A stretch of DNA of 64,000 nt from Gonatopus flavifemur (Eukaryota > Arthropoda > Insecta > Hymenoptera > Dryinidae), in assembly GCA_018340375.1 (NCBI GenBank), contig JAFFJZ010000085.1:248001-312000 (forward strand), read 5' to 3'. Below the pieces are notes generated by a model. That model worked only from the letters and a program-made list of their open reading frames with translations, was not told where the DNA came from and ran no database searches. This document shows positions 47,100 through 58,368 of this stretch, piece after piece (positions within the stretch are counted from its first letter, which is position 1; the number at the start of each line of letters is the position of its first letter). The translations under genes were made by a program, and so were the position numbers.

Positions 47100-47503
47100 A
47101 AAATGTTCAAAAAAATTGTAAAATTTCCTTTCCTCCGTGGATGTTCATCCTTGACCCAGAGATCCTATGTCCAATGGTCGCTTTTCCCGTAGGCCCAGCA
47201 GTTTCACCTTGGGCACGAACGGGTATGCAGTATTCGAAACCGTTTATAATTTTTATTTACAAACAAATGCGATGGTTGAAAACTTTCCAGACCACCTATT
47301 CTTATATGAAATTTTCCGTAGAACACGATCTCGGGGTTTTCATCCACGTGAATTGATATTCTCAACGAATTGTTTGAACAATAATTGTTTAAACAAATTG
47401 TAAACATTTTTTTCCAGCGGATGTTCATCCTCCACCCATATATCCTATTTCCAATAGTTGTTTTCCCCGTAGGCCAAGCAGTTTCGCCATGGGCAATAAT
47501 GGG
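47100..47503 (-). repeat. Inverted copies (1.4) of the 282 bp unit
   Basis: Same unit as 45301-46830 in reverse orientation, including the terminal CCC/GGG end. Confidence 0.9.
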
Positions 47504-48120
47504 TCAATGCATTGTTCACATTTTGGTTTTCGCGACAAAGTCGCGTATGTAACTTAAAACTCTTGAATTTGAAATATATATATATACGTGCTTTGACACG
47601 TGGTTAACTTTATCTCGAGATTGGTTATTCCACTGAATTAGAATCAACCCACCCCCTCTCCCTGAGCTGCCCTTATCCCTTGCCTCCTCCCAAATTACCG
47701 TGGACGTATTACTTGTTCGTTGTCGATATATTCCAGGTGCCGCCACTCTTCATAAATATCCACGACGGGGGTCATGGAGGCGCTCAATACCTTCTGCGCC
47801 TTTGTGCATGGGTCAGGATAGACCCATCATACACTTCACAATCACAACATACAATTACAAGTTAATCGCATTCGAAAATTCCAAAGTATGATAATCAAAA
47901 CAGAAATGTATAATAATATTACCTCGAATCACATATGTCTCTCACATATCTAGACATCACAACAGTTCAGATTTGATTCATATTCAACACTTCTCGAGCT
48001 ATGAGAATTCAGGAAGAATTCTTTACGAATACATTGAAAACTGTTGTGCTGTATGGACACTTGAATCATAAAAATTTTCATCCCTGAATAAGTAAAACTC
48101 ACCGATGGTAACGATCCAAT
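47504..48120. other. Non-coding; nothing recognised
   Basis: Contains a perfect small hairpin CGCGACAAAGTCGCG (47531-47545) and an (AT)n run near 47575. A 24 bp direct repeat (ATGGTAACGATCCAATTT) occurs twice at 48105-48150. Confidence 0.5.
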
Positions 48121-48559
48121 TTAGCTAATGGTAACGATCCAATTTGGCTAGATCCATTAGCAAGTTAGGAGGGAACTTGAAACAACAAAACAGGGAGAAT
48201 TATCTTTCAACATCTTGGTCGAATTTGAACTTGGAGGGCCCGTCTGGGAGGAGACAACCAATACACCAGGTGGGATACAGAAACTTTAGTTCCTTCAGGA
48301 GTCAATCATATCCGAAGAATCGGAACAATCAAATACGAACGAAGTATCAACCACGATTAAATCTGAAGAGCAATTGGGGAGAATAGATGGTGTAAGTAAA
48401 AGAGCTGGTAGATTGAGAGATTAAATGAGTGGTTGGGAGAAATTGACTGAAGATAAATTTGTAGTGTCGTGGATTGAAGGCTATGAAATAGAATTTGATA
48501 ACGAAGTTGATCAATATAAGATTCCTGTGGAACCAATATGGAGAAAACAAGAAATAATT

Positions 48560-49467
48560 GAAGGCCTGGATTTAATAACTCGCTGAGCGCTCGAAAACAT
48601 GAAAAAGTATTGTCCAAGCTATAATTTTTAGCGTGAAAAAAAAAGTTGGAATTTCGAAAAACAAAAAATACTGGGTGATAGGTCTTTAAAAATCAACCCA
48701 AGTCTCTTTTTGTCATTCTCTTCTAGGATCGATAGTTTTGATGAAAAAAAAATGAAATTGCACATTTTTTTCTACCTTACATCATTATTTTCCAACATCA
48801 AATTCGTTCGATCTCATTCATTTTTCGAAGAATCAAAATAAAACTTACAGATTCTGATTCGTGAAATTCCAAGGAAGACGACAGTGTTTGAAAAAATTGT
48901 AAAAGTTAATAACAAATGATTGATTTTTTAATCCGAAGTGAAACTCATGTTTTCCACGCTTTGCATTGAAAAAGTGGTGGGGGAAGTATGAGCTACAAAA
49001 AACTTCCAGCGACAAAGTTGTTCGCTAGTGTATGGACTAACTTTGTGGAAAATTTCAAGTCGATTGGGTTATTACTTTGGAAAATACAGCGATTTATTTA
49101 CAAGCGCGTAACCCTTATTAGTGATGATTCTCACGTAGTTGCAGGTTGAATATGAGGGGCTACACGAAACATCATGTCCACCCGACTTTTCACCGTAAGT
49201 TTATATTTCTTGAGTTGGAGAATCCAAATATCGAACTACTTCTGCAAAATTCATGTCCCATTCTCAGTTATGGAAAATTTGATTGTTCAAGACGTGTTTA
49301 TACCAAAAAGTTCGGTATTTGAGGAGGATAATCGTTCGGGTACGAAAAGTTCTGCATTTCTCGGGGAGAGATTATCTATTCAACTCTTTTCTCAATATTT
49401 ATTTGGATCATTCATTTGAATAATTCATCAAGAATCGAGTGTGTAATTTTTCAATTTTTATTACAAA
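48560..49467 (+). repeat. Left terminal inverted repeat, about 908 bp
   Basis: Contains a non-coding 81-codon frame (49174-49419) repeated in the other arm. It ends inward at TTTTTATTACAAAAC. Confidence 0.9.
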
Positions 49468-49788
49468 ACCTTTACTTTGTCGCTATTTCTGTGCTAAAAA
49501 AACATTACAAAACTACGAGGATGAAAATCGTTCCAATTTTTCGACCCGGGTGAGGGAGTAGGAGAAGGCTGATCGGATTCATTTGTTTCAAAACACACGT
49601 GTCCGATGTCCCGGTGCTTTGTTTATGATTCTGAAGATTCAACTGCTTAGTGACGTTATAGATGTGTTTTATTGTGCAGTTTGTTATGTACAACGTGCAT
49701 CATTGAAGAAATATAATCCGTTATCGATACAATATTTGAATCTGTCGTAATACTTTATTGTTATCCATTATATTATCGTTGGTGAAAA

Positions 49789-51810
49789 ATGTCAGGAGAA
49801 AATCATGCGCGAACTGGCAGAAAAAGGACGAGAGATGAAAGTAGTTGGAAGAATAATAAAAGAGAAGTTTCAAGAAATGAAGTATGCTATTTCTGAAAAT
49901 TATTGATTTATGGTATAATGCTGTGTGCATGAGCTCTAATAGAAACTAATAGGTGTCATTTTATGGATTCCAATAGTTTACCGCGGATTTGTCGTATCGT
50001 TTCGTCACAACCACTATTGGATTCTCATTAAGTTTTGTCTGAGAGACAACATTCTATTGATATTTATTTGTGCAATCAGAGGAATGGGATAAGTGCCGGT
50101 GGAAAACAAAATTTCTTTTAGAAACCCGTGTCGTGTTGTCACAGAGTCTATAAGTTTCTATTGGAACATATTGGACTTTTCAAATAGAGTAATCGGTCGT
50201 ATCATGAATTTCATTTTTATCAAGTATATGTATTAATTATTCAACAGGGAAAAGAATATATATCAAGCTCAAAAAACGTGGTCCCAGCAAAGGTATTTCA
50301 GCCCGTGATGTTCTGCTGTAAGGGAGAATGTTTTCGCAACATCAGCGGATCACATCAACACGAATTCTACACCTCGTTTTGGTCTTCTGGAGATTACAAT
50401 TCACAAAATATTTTACTGCAACAAACTATGAAAAAAACATCTTCAAGTCCGAACGAAAACGCTGAAAAAACAGTTAATTCATGGTCTTATTATGTCGTTT
50501 CTATGTACGGAAACGTACCTGTTTGTCAAAATTTTCTATGTCTTTTATTGAATATTCAGAGAGGTAGATTTTCAAGTGTGCAAAAGAAAATTCTTGAGGG
50601 TAAGACTTTGCAAGATAATCGCGGCAAAATTAATCACCGTATTCTTTTATTCAATGATTTGAAAAACATGATCTATGAACATTGTTTATGTATTCCACAT
50701 TCTGATTCACACTATGGTCGTGAAAGTTCTTCTTTGAAGTATTTTGATCATTCGGACTTGAATATATCTACCTTATACAAATTATTCATTGAATATTATA
50801 AGAACAAAACAGGTGATTCAAGTCCTCCAATTAAAGAATCAACTTATTATAAATATTTCCATCATCAAGTTGATTTTACTTTCTCCAAACCTCGCACTGA
50901 CGTCTGTAATTTTTGTTTTGAGCACAGGAATAGCGATGAAGTTAATATTGAATTAGAAAACCATAAGAAAAGTGTAGAGGAACATAAAATTCTGAAGAAA
51001 GCTATGTTAGCTGAACCAAATGTTCTATGTCTAGAATTTGGTTTCGGCCGAAACTTGCCTTTGCCAAAAATTCCTGTCTCTGAAAAATTTTACCGTCGAC
51101 TTATTTGGCTGAATATTTTTAATGTACATGTTCTTAGTAATCATAAGAGAAGCTATATGTATTTTTTCATGGAAGGCAACTTGAAAAAAGGAGCAAACAC
51201 TGTGTGTAATTTTCTTTGGGATACCATACAGAAAGAACTGGAGATTGATTATTATGACAAAATATACTTGTTTTCGGATGGATGCGGGGGGCAAAATAAA
51301 AATTATTTAATATTCACTTTTCTGTCGATGTTATCGAAAAAATTACAAGTTGAAATCCATCATGTATATCCGGTTCGTGGTCATTCTTATTGCTCTTGTG
51401 ATCGCAACTTTGGTTCGTATGGTCAGAAGAAGAAAAAAATGGAAACAATAGAAACGCAAGATGACTACATTCGGTTGATAGAGAGTGCGAGGAATCCGCC
51501 ATTCACAGTGATTAGAGAAACCGACTGCATCGTGAAAAATTTTGAAACTCTCCTTCCGAAGAAAGTGGATGTGCCGAAAAAATTACAAACAAGTAAACCT
51601 GTGAAAATCATTTACTATCCAAATAATCACGTACAAATTTTTAATACTTACAATGGAGCACCGACGGAACATAAGTTAGTATCGCACATTGAATTCGATG
51701 AATTACTTACTACTGAATCAGCCGACAGGATTGGATTAACAGAAGAGGAAATAAACGACGTTAAAGCATTGATGCCTTACTTGAGTTCGGAAGGAATAAT
51801 TTTTCAATAA
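49789..51810 (+). CDS. Two-exon putative transposase (family A), about 551 codons, open
   Basis: Exon 1 (49789-49881) starts at an ATG, encodes MSGENHARTGRKRTRDE and ends SRNE before a GTATGC donor. Exon 2 starts at 50248 after TTATTCAACAG, continues in phase 0 with GKEYISSSKNVVPAKVFQP and stays open to 51810. Visible in exon 2: Cys pairs (FCCKGEC), EHCLCIPHSDSHYGR, PRTDVCNFCFEH (possible zinc ligands), an FGFGRNLPLPKIP motif, FSDGCGGQNKNY and RGHSYCSCDRNFGSYGQ. I recall this pattern from uncharacterised arthropod proteins, which I think databases label DUF7869. The SDG...Q and CDR motifs suggest an RNase-H-like DDE nuclease. In relatives as I remember them the FGFGRN motif has Asp where this copy has Gly (GGT), so the enzyme may be inactive despite the open frame. 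Confidence 0.75.
49882..50247 (+). other. Predicted 366 bp intron of the family A gene
   Basis: GTATGC at the 5' end and a pyrimidine-rich ATTATTCAACAG at the 3' end. Both flanking frames are in phase 0. The intron contains stops in all frames. Confidence 0.65.
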
Positions 51811-52033
51811 TTTTTTCGATAAAGCTTTGATAAAATGATGATAAAACCGATAGGCAGAAAAACATCTAAAAGAACTTTATAAAAGAGTGGACTGCGAAAA
51901 AGAATTCCAGGAAAAACAAAATACAAAAACATTTTTTCGAAAAAGAATAAGAAATTGCATGTAAAAGAAATCTATGTTATACTCCAATTTATGTAATTAT
52001 GTAAGATAATAAAAATTCCAAACTTTGTAGAAT

Positions 52034-52943
52034 GTTTTGTAATAAAAATGCGAAAATTACTCACTCAATTCTTGATGAATTATTCAAATGAATGATCCAA
52101 ATAAATATTGAGAAAAGAGTTGAATAGATAATCTCTCCCCGAGAAATGCAGAACTTTTTGTACCCGAACGATTATCCTCCTCAAATACCGAACTTTTTGG
52201 TATAAACACGTCTTGAACAATCAAATTGTTTATAACTGGGAATGGGACATGAATTTTGCAGAAGTAGTTCGATATTTGGATTCTCCAACTCAAGAAATAT
52301 AAACTTACGGTGAAAAGTCGGGTGGACATGATGTTTCGTGTAGCCTCTCATATTCAACCTGCAACTACGTGAGAATCATCCCTAATAAGGGTTACGCGCT
52401 TGTAAATAAATCGCTGTATTTTCCAAAGTAATAACCCAATCGACTTGAAATTTTCCACAAAGTTAGTCCATACACTAGCGAACAACTTTGTCGCTGGAAG
52501 TTTTTTGTAGCTCATACTTCCCCCACCACTTTTTCAATGCAAAGCGTGGAAAACATGAGTTTCACTTCGGATTAAAAAATCAATCATTTGTTATTAACTT
52601 TTACAATTTTTTCAAACACTGTCGTCTTCCTTGGAATTTCACGAATCAGAATCTGTAAGTTTTATTTTGATTCTTCGAAAAATGAATGAGATCGAACGAA
52701 TTTGATGTTGGAAAATAATGATGTAAGGTAGAAAAAAATGTGCAATTTCATTTTTTTTTCATCAAAACTATCGATCCTAGAAGAGAATGACAAATAGAGA
52801 CTTGGGTTGATTTTTAAAGACCTATCACCCAGTATTTTTTGTTTTTCGAAATTCCAACTTTTTTTTTCACGCTAAAAATTATAGCTTGGACAATACTTTT
52901 TCATGTTTTCGAGCGCTCAGCGAGTTATTAAATCCAGGCCTTC
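52034..52943 (-). repeat. Right terminal inverted repeat, about 910 bp
   Basis: Inverse complement of 48560-49467 with few substitutions, for example GTTTATAACTGGG in place of the complement of CTCAGTTATGGAA. Confidence 0.9.
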
Positions 52944-53587
52944 AATTGACATGGATGAGGCCATAAGAACGTTGATCGGTAAAGGAGCTGTAGTGGAACT
53001 ATAACCAAGAAAAGAGCAGTTCTTATCTAGTCACTTTTTGGAACCAAAACTGGATGGCTCCAACAGATTCATTCCGAATCTGAACAAATTAAACAAACAT
53101 CCAGATCCGCAGCATTTCAAAATGAAGATTCACGAACTGTAACAAAACTAATATCCCATGATTGTTACATGACAACATTAGATTGACTAGATGCATATCT
53201 CCTAATTCCGGTACATGAAACAAGCAGGAAATACTTGAGATTTGTATTCAAAAACCAAACATACGAATTCACTTGCTTGCCATTTTGTTCAGCCACAAGC
53301 ACATTTATCTTCACAAAAATAATGAAACCAGTCACAAACAATATAAGATCCTCAGGAATCCTATCTGCAATATATTTAGACGATTTCATATGTTCCGGAG
53401 AGCATTATCATCAATGTTCAGAGAACATAGAGGTTATTATTGAAACTTTAGAAAAACTTGGTTTCATAATAAATCGAAGAAAGAGTCAAATTATCCCAAG
53501 TAGATCGTATAAATTTTTAAGATCCGTTATAAACACAACAGAATGGTGTCTCGAACTGCTTAACGAAAAAAGAAACTACATTCAGTG

Positions 53588-53643
53588 TTGCGTCGTGATT
53601 CAATAAGTAGAGAGTGTCGACCTCTCTTGACGCCACGACGCAA
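53588..53643. repeat. Perfect 10 bp stem with inner stem, possible LTR-end structure
   Basis: TTGCGTCGTG (53588-53597) pairs with CACGACGCAA (53634-53643); inside, GAGAG pairs with CTCTC. It directly abuts the end of the DIRS similarity and is followed by AATAAA. It may mark the border of another inserted element. Confidence 0.6.
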
Positions 53644-54748
53644 TAAAATATGATGTAAGACTTCAATCAACATTCAAATTCACAATTACGTTTATCATCC
53701 ATTCCCGATCTTCATATCGACATCGATCTACGTATCCTGGTCTTCGCCACGAGGCCTCCTTCTCGTCTCACCTTTCATAGAGAACAGAGCGTTCTCTTCA
53801 ATCTCCGTTGCGGAATTTGTAAACCGTGCTCTTATATTTCTAGATCGTTTTCGCGCTCTCTAAAGTTGGAAGCAGGTGGAATTTGCATGTGCAAATCCGT
53901 CCATACTCATAAGAATTTCTTTCTGATTCTTTTTTTTCCTTAAATTCCTAGTTTAAGTGTGTGTGAGTGGTGTGGTTTGTGATGACCATCACACGTGGAG
54001 ATCTCGTTGTGGAAGGATGTTGCGGGCCCGCTATTCAATCAACATATTGATAAGTATTCATGTATATGCATTATAGAAACTTTAATGAGATTAAAATTTC
54101 GTTGAATTCGAATCAGAATCTTCATCATACTCAATGAACGAAGAAGCCGACCCAGCTCTCCTAGAATTCATTTTCCTCAACAACATTACAACGTCCGAGA
54201 CACTCTTCGATTTTACTCTCTTCTACATATTCCATTTAGATTTCACAAGCATTCTATTCAATTTTCGCATCCGATCGAGATGAAACATTCAGGGAAAATG
54301 AGATGAAATGTTCAGACAAAAGAAATGTACCATCCGTGTTGCCAGATATATACGGCTCGAGTCCGTATAGACATGGGAAAATATCCGTATTAATTCCATA
54401 CCTCAAAAGTGCCAGCTCTCAAGTTTTGTTCGCGGGAAAATATGAAATATCAATCAAAAAGATATTTTTCCATCAAAATAGAATGTAAATACTGAAGATA
54501 CTATCTTCGGATATATTCATTCATTTTATATTATAATGGAATATGATGCATGAAAGGAAGAAAGCGAAGAAAGATTCGTTTCTAAAATTCACAAAAGGAT
54601 TCCACTTGTAAAATTAAAGAACAATTTCCTTTTCAATGTATCCAACAATATAAAAACTGATATGAACAAAACTTTGTATTTTCGAAATATTCTCTCATAA
54701 GATATTACACAACGGAGAATAAAAATTCGTGCTTATTCACTGAAATTA
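53607..54748. other. No gene; possible solo LTR at 53586-54045
   Basis: 53586-54045 begins TGTTGCG and ends ATCAACA, with a polyadenylation signal near the start, which is compatible with a solo LTR. I find no clean target duplication. 54046-54748 is AT-rich without a recognisable frame. Confidence 0.35.
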
Positions 54749-55019
54749 TTAAAATTCATCTTCCGAATTATCTTCCTCCAACTTGTCGTCATCTTGACTT
54801 ATTTCCGATTGAATACAAGCTTTGTTTTCGTGAGAATATAAACTTCTACCAGTCATTTCACTTGACCCTTATGCACCCGCGCCCCATTTTGTAACATAAG
54901 CACACGCGTTGGCGCATACAGTGCGCCACTTCATTAAAATGAGACAAAATTATTTCAGATTCACTAATCCAAATCAAACTTAGTACTCGGACGTTTTGAG
55001 GGTCGCTGAATCCGAATCT

Positions 55020-55560
55020 GAGGTTAGAATTCTCAACAAGCTCATGAGGAACTCCTGAAGAGCCCATTAACAGTACCTGAGTATTGGTCACAAGCAGATT
55101 CCAGCTTGAGAGTTTTCTCCAGCTATGTTCGCATAAATGCCCTTCATATGGCCCTGCAGTACTACTGGGATGGGGAGGGATAGAAGAAGTTCATAAAGAA
55201 CTCATGAATAGGTCACAAACAACACCTGAACATGGTTTGAAGGCAGGTGATGGTTTTCCTCCACTATGTCTGCATAAATGCCTTTCTTTCAGTCCCACAA
55301 TTACATTCAAATCAAGGAAGCTGTGAAGAGTTCATGAAGAACTCACAAACAGCTCCAAAATCAACCTGCAACAGTCTTGCAAGGAGATGATTTTTCTTTC
55401 GCAACTTTTACCCAAGAGTTCTTTCAATCTGTTCTCTTGTGACACTCCAGGTAGGATAAAGCGTATGAAGTTCATCAGAAACCCACAAATAGCTCATAAA
55501 AAGTAAGTTTGCAGGATTTTTGGGAAGATGATGATTTTGAATGTACAGTGAATATAAGAA
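55020..55560 (+). repeat. piggyBac left subterminal repeats, about 190 bp unit
   Basis: Three diverged units share AGTTCATGAAGAACTCACAAACA, then a CAGGTGATGGTTTTCCTCC segment and CATAAATGCCTTTCTTTCAG. Confidence 0.7.
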
Positions 55561-55679
55561 TATGTATCCAACAATTATGTGCAAAATGACCAAAATCTAA
55601 TCCAATAAAACGATACAAAAATATGTTGAGAGTTGAAAGATGTGTATTCGCTTCTTTCACTTCCTTCAATCGTGCCACA

Positions 55680-57505
55680 TTTATGACAAGTATAATCGAT
55701 ATACAGATGTATTTGACATGTATAGTTTGTACAAATTGAACACTTCATTGTCGTATAGCTATTTTTGGTCCGTCCGCAAATAAAACACCTGCCTCGCTTT
55801 CCAGCTGCCTTTGGAGTCTTTTTAGATGATTCTGAGCTCGTTCTCTTATCTCAAGAAGCCCTTGATTTCAGGAGGAAGATCATTAATCTGGGCCCTTTGC
55901 TGATACTAAGGTGTCATGAGTTGAAATGATAAGGTTCTGAGGACAGATCGTCTATAACCTGTAGCGTAATTTTGATCTGATTTTATATGAATGATCATTG
56001 CATTGATCCCTGCTACACTTATCGTGTAATAAAAACTCATCATAGGCCATCGGTTCGTTTTCCTGTGGACCGAGTAGTACTATATCTACGCCTGCTTCAG
56101 TCATATTATAATCACATATAATCGCAGGCTTTTGAGTAGTTTCATCTACAATACCCTGATCATGCATAGTTGAAAGTACAATGACAGACTTATTTTTTTT
56201 GGAACGTATGAAACCAATCTCATGTTGTTCATGTACCCAAATACAGATGATCCAATTCCTCGATTTTGTGTGGTTAAAAGTCTGGGGGTATGTATGGTCT
56301 ATTCTTTCTCAACGTACCGATGCAAGTGATCTTTATTTTGGCCAGTAAATTTGCTACATTGAAGCTCATGTACCAATTTTCCATAGTAAGATTTCTGTTG
56401 CTATCTTCGATATCTTCCACCAAACGCATTACAACATCTGTAGGAGAAGAAGACACTTCAAAAGGTCCAGCAGGTTGTTTTCCACAATAAATTCCAATAT
56501 CGCAATTGTAGTAAGTCATTGCATCGCATAAGGCGAATAACCTGATGCCATATTTAGCAGGTTTTTTGGGTTATATTGAATGGAATAACAACGTCCACGG
56601 AAAGGTTGTAATTATTCGTCTATCGTGAAGAATTCGTGAGGAGTGTAAATGGATCGCACAGTTGTGACGGAAAGTCTCGAATATTGTTCTAATCGGTGCA
56701 CGCTTATCTTGCCGTTCACGATCAGCTCGTGTCGTACAATCATCAAATCGTAAACATCTCAATGAGAAGAGGAAACGATTCATCCCCATGCATGCTCTCA
56801 AACTCATCAGCCCATCAAAAGGAACCCACAACTCCAATGTATTGATGTATAACAGCTTTTTCGATCCAATCAGCAACAGCATTCATATAACTGCCAATAT
56901 TTCATTTCTTTGAGTATTGCAGGATTCACGAGCCCGCGGAAAATGTCCAACTTCTCTCTTTCCCTCTATATATTGATTAGTCCATGTGACGATCATATCA
57001 ATCATTGCATAGTCAAACAATAATAAGAATGCTTCCATTCCATTTCCAATATTTTTAGCTAGATGAGTTGGACCTGGTTTGATGTTTAGAATATTCTTCT
57101 CTCTTGTTTCATGCGAGGGATTAGCCGTTTTTCGCCACAGGACATAATTTTGATCTTTCCTGAAATTATTGGCTTTGGAAATATAGTAATTCTTCCCCAA
57201 GAACTTCCAATCAATGGAATTTTTGGTTTTCCCAGGATATAAAGCGGCTAAATCTTTGGAAAATATTATTCCGCTAATATCTTTAGTTGGTGCCAAAAAA
57301 TTATTTCCATTCGATCCTGACTCTGAATGGTATTCTTCTGGTTCTGAATCAGATGTATACACTTGTTCTGATTCGGAATCATGTTCAGTCTCTTCTATAA
57401 TGAGCTCTTCATCTTCTGATGCTGTATCATTCGCAGCTTCCTTTTCTTCGTTTTGACGGAGCAATACCTGAATATCATCGGCTTTCCTTCGTGACCTGGA
57501 ATGAT
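55680..57505 (-). pseudogene. piggyBac transposase, with several breaks
   Basis: Minus strand, N to C: acidic N-terminus (ASEDEELIIEETEHDSESEQ), a KANNFRKDQNYVLWRKTAN region, NIKPGPTHLAKN, EAFLLLFDYAMIDMIVTWTNQY, SLRACMGMNRFLFSLRCLRFDD then TRADRERQDKRAPIR (DDE domain), DIGIYCGKQ (about 56490), LTMENWYMS, IICDYNMTEAGVD, and a C-terminal Cys-rich domain (CFICGRTKN, KCSICTNYTC, CHKCG; about 55800-55680), as in piggyBac transposases. Breaks lie near 56880, 56570, 56270 and 55950. No ATG is obvious at the start, so an upstream exon may exist. Confidence 0.85.
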
Positions 57506-58318
57506 CATGTAATTGATATTATTTGGATCAAAGACACCACAAATCATATATATCTCGGTGAACAGTGCGGGAAAATTTCAATCGCAATGTCAGAATAACT
57601 CAAAGGACATGTGCATATGTGATATACATGAATTCTTAAACTTGCAGACAGCATATCCAAAAAGCGTCAGCACCCACAAAAATGGTTCACTTGAATTTGA
57701 ATCCACTAAACATTTCATTGCATCCAATAAAACTTCACTTCATTCAAGAGTAATTATACAGGAGTGCGGCTTTTTGGGAGAGCGAAATTTTTTGATAGTT
57801 TTTTGCATGAATTCCTTTCATTTGGTCGCAGAAAGAAATTGAGAAGAGGGGAAAGGCTGGAAAAACTCCATGAAAAATCCCTGAAGAGCTAATGAACAAA
57901 AATTGAACCACCTAAAGTCTTACGAACGTGTTTTCCGAAGCTGTTTTTGGGTTCCTCACAAACTTGATTAGTATTTCCCCACTTGGAGGATGTGAGAAAG
58001 ATAAAGAAAACCATCAGCTTCTGGCGAACCTGACATAAGCACTGTTTAGAGACTGTTTGTGGGTTCCTTGTGAACTTTATGCAGTTACCTTCATTTGAAT
58101 ATCATTATAGAACCGAAAGACAGGCGTTCATGCAAAAAAGTTAGAAGAAAATGATCATGTGCCTGTAAGTCGTGATCAGGTGCTGTTTGTGAGCTGTTTG
58201 TGAATTGCTCCTTCGTTAGAGGGGAGCGTTGTGATCGTTTCGGGAGACAAAATTTTTCTCCAAACTAAAAATCTCCAAGGCCAAAACGTTTCTCTCGACT
58301 CGGGGCGCAATTTTGGTT

Positions 58319-58368
58319 CCGTGTGTGTGTGTGTATGTGGGTGTGGGTGTGCGTGTATGTGTGTGTGC
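58319..58368. repeat. GT-rich microsatellite
   Basis: Interrupted (GT)n, about 50 bp. Confidence 0.85.

Larger units (their letters stand above)
45301..47503. mobile_element. Non-autonomous piggyBac-type element built around a satellite array
   Basis: The left end CCCATTGATGCCCATGGCGG is preceded by TTAA. The right end is its inverse complement (GCCATGGGCAATAATGGG), followed by TCAA at 47504-47507. CCC...GGG ends and a TTAA target fit piggyBac. The interior is a tandem array at 45301-46830, a unique spacer with two GT microsatellites (46860-47090) and 1.4 inverted units at 47100-47503. No transposase is present. The many 60-90 codon frames here are repeats of one non-coding unit. Confidence 0.75.
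48560..52943 (+). mobile_element. DNA transposon with 0.9 kb inverted repeats and AATT target duplication
   Basis: Termini GAAGGCCTGGATTTAATAAC and its exact inverse complement are flanked by AATT at 48556-48559 and 52944-52947. Terminal repeats extend over 48560-49467 and 52034-52943 and differ at only about a dozen positions by eye (roughly 98-99 percent). Total length is 4384 bp. The single gene (49789-51810) lies between the repeats. It is the youngest large insertion in the window. I cannot assign it to a named superfamily. Confidence 0.9.
48144..53606 (+). pseudogene. DIRS-type retroelement: gag tail and reverse transcriptase, split by a DNA transposon
   Basis: The part before the insert (48144-48559) has a basic gag-like tail (RNFSSFRSQSYPKNRN), then GWEKLTEDKFVVSWIEGYE and an RKQEI end. 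The part after (52948-53583) continues DMDEAIRTLIGKGAVVE, FLEPKLDGSNRFIPNLNKLN, DAYLLIPVHE, a motif around TCLPFCSATSTFIFTKIMKP and the catalytic YLDDF. These motifs match the reverse transcriptase of DIRS-like tyrosine-recombinase retroelements. No RNase H, methylase or recombinase follows. Several stops and one frameshift (near 53143) show it is old. Removing the insert with one AATT restores QEIIDMDEA in frame. Confidence 0.75.

Noticed and set aside
49174..49419. 81-codon frame in the left inverted repeat, repeated at 52084-52329
   Set aside because: It is carried by the terminal repeat in both arms, has no family resemblance, and its sense orientation flips between arms; most likely non-coding.
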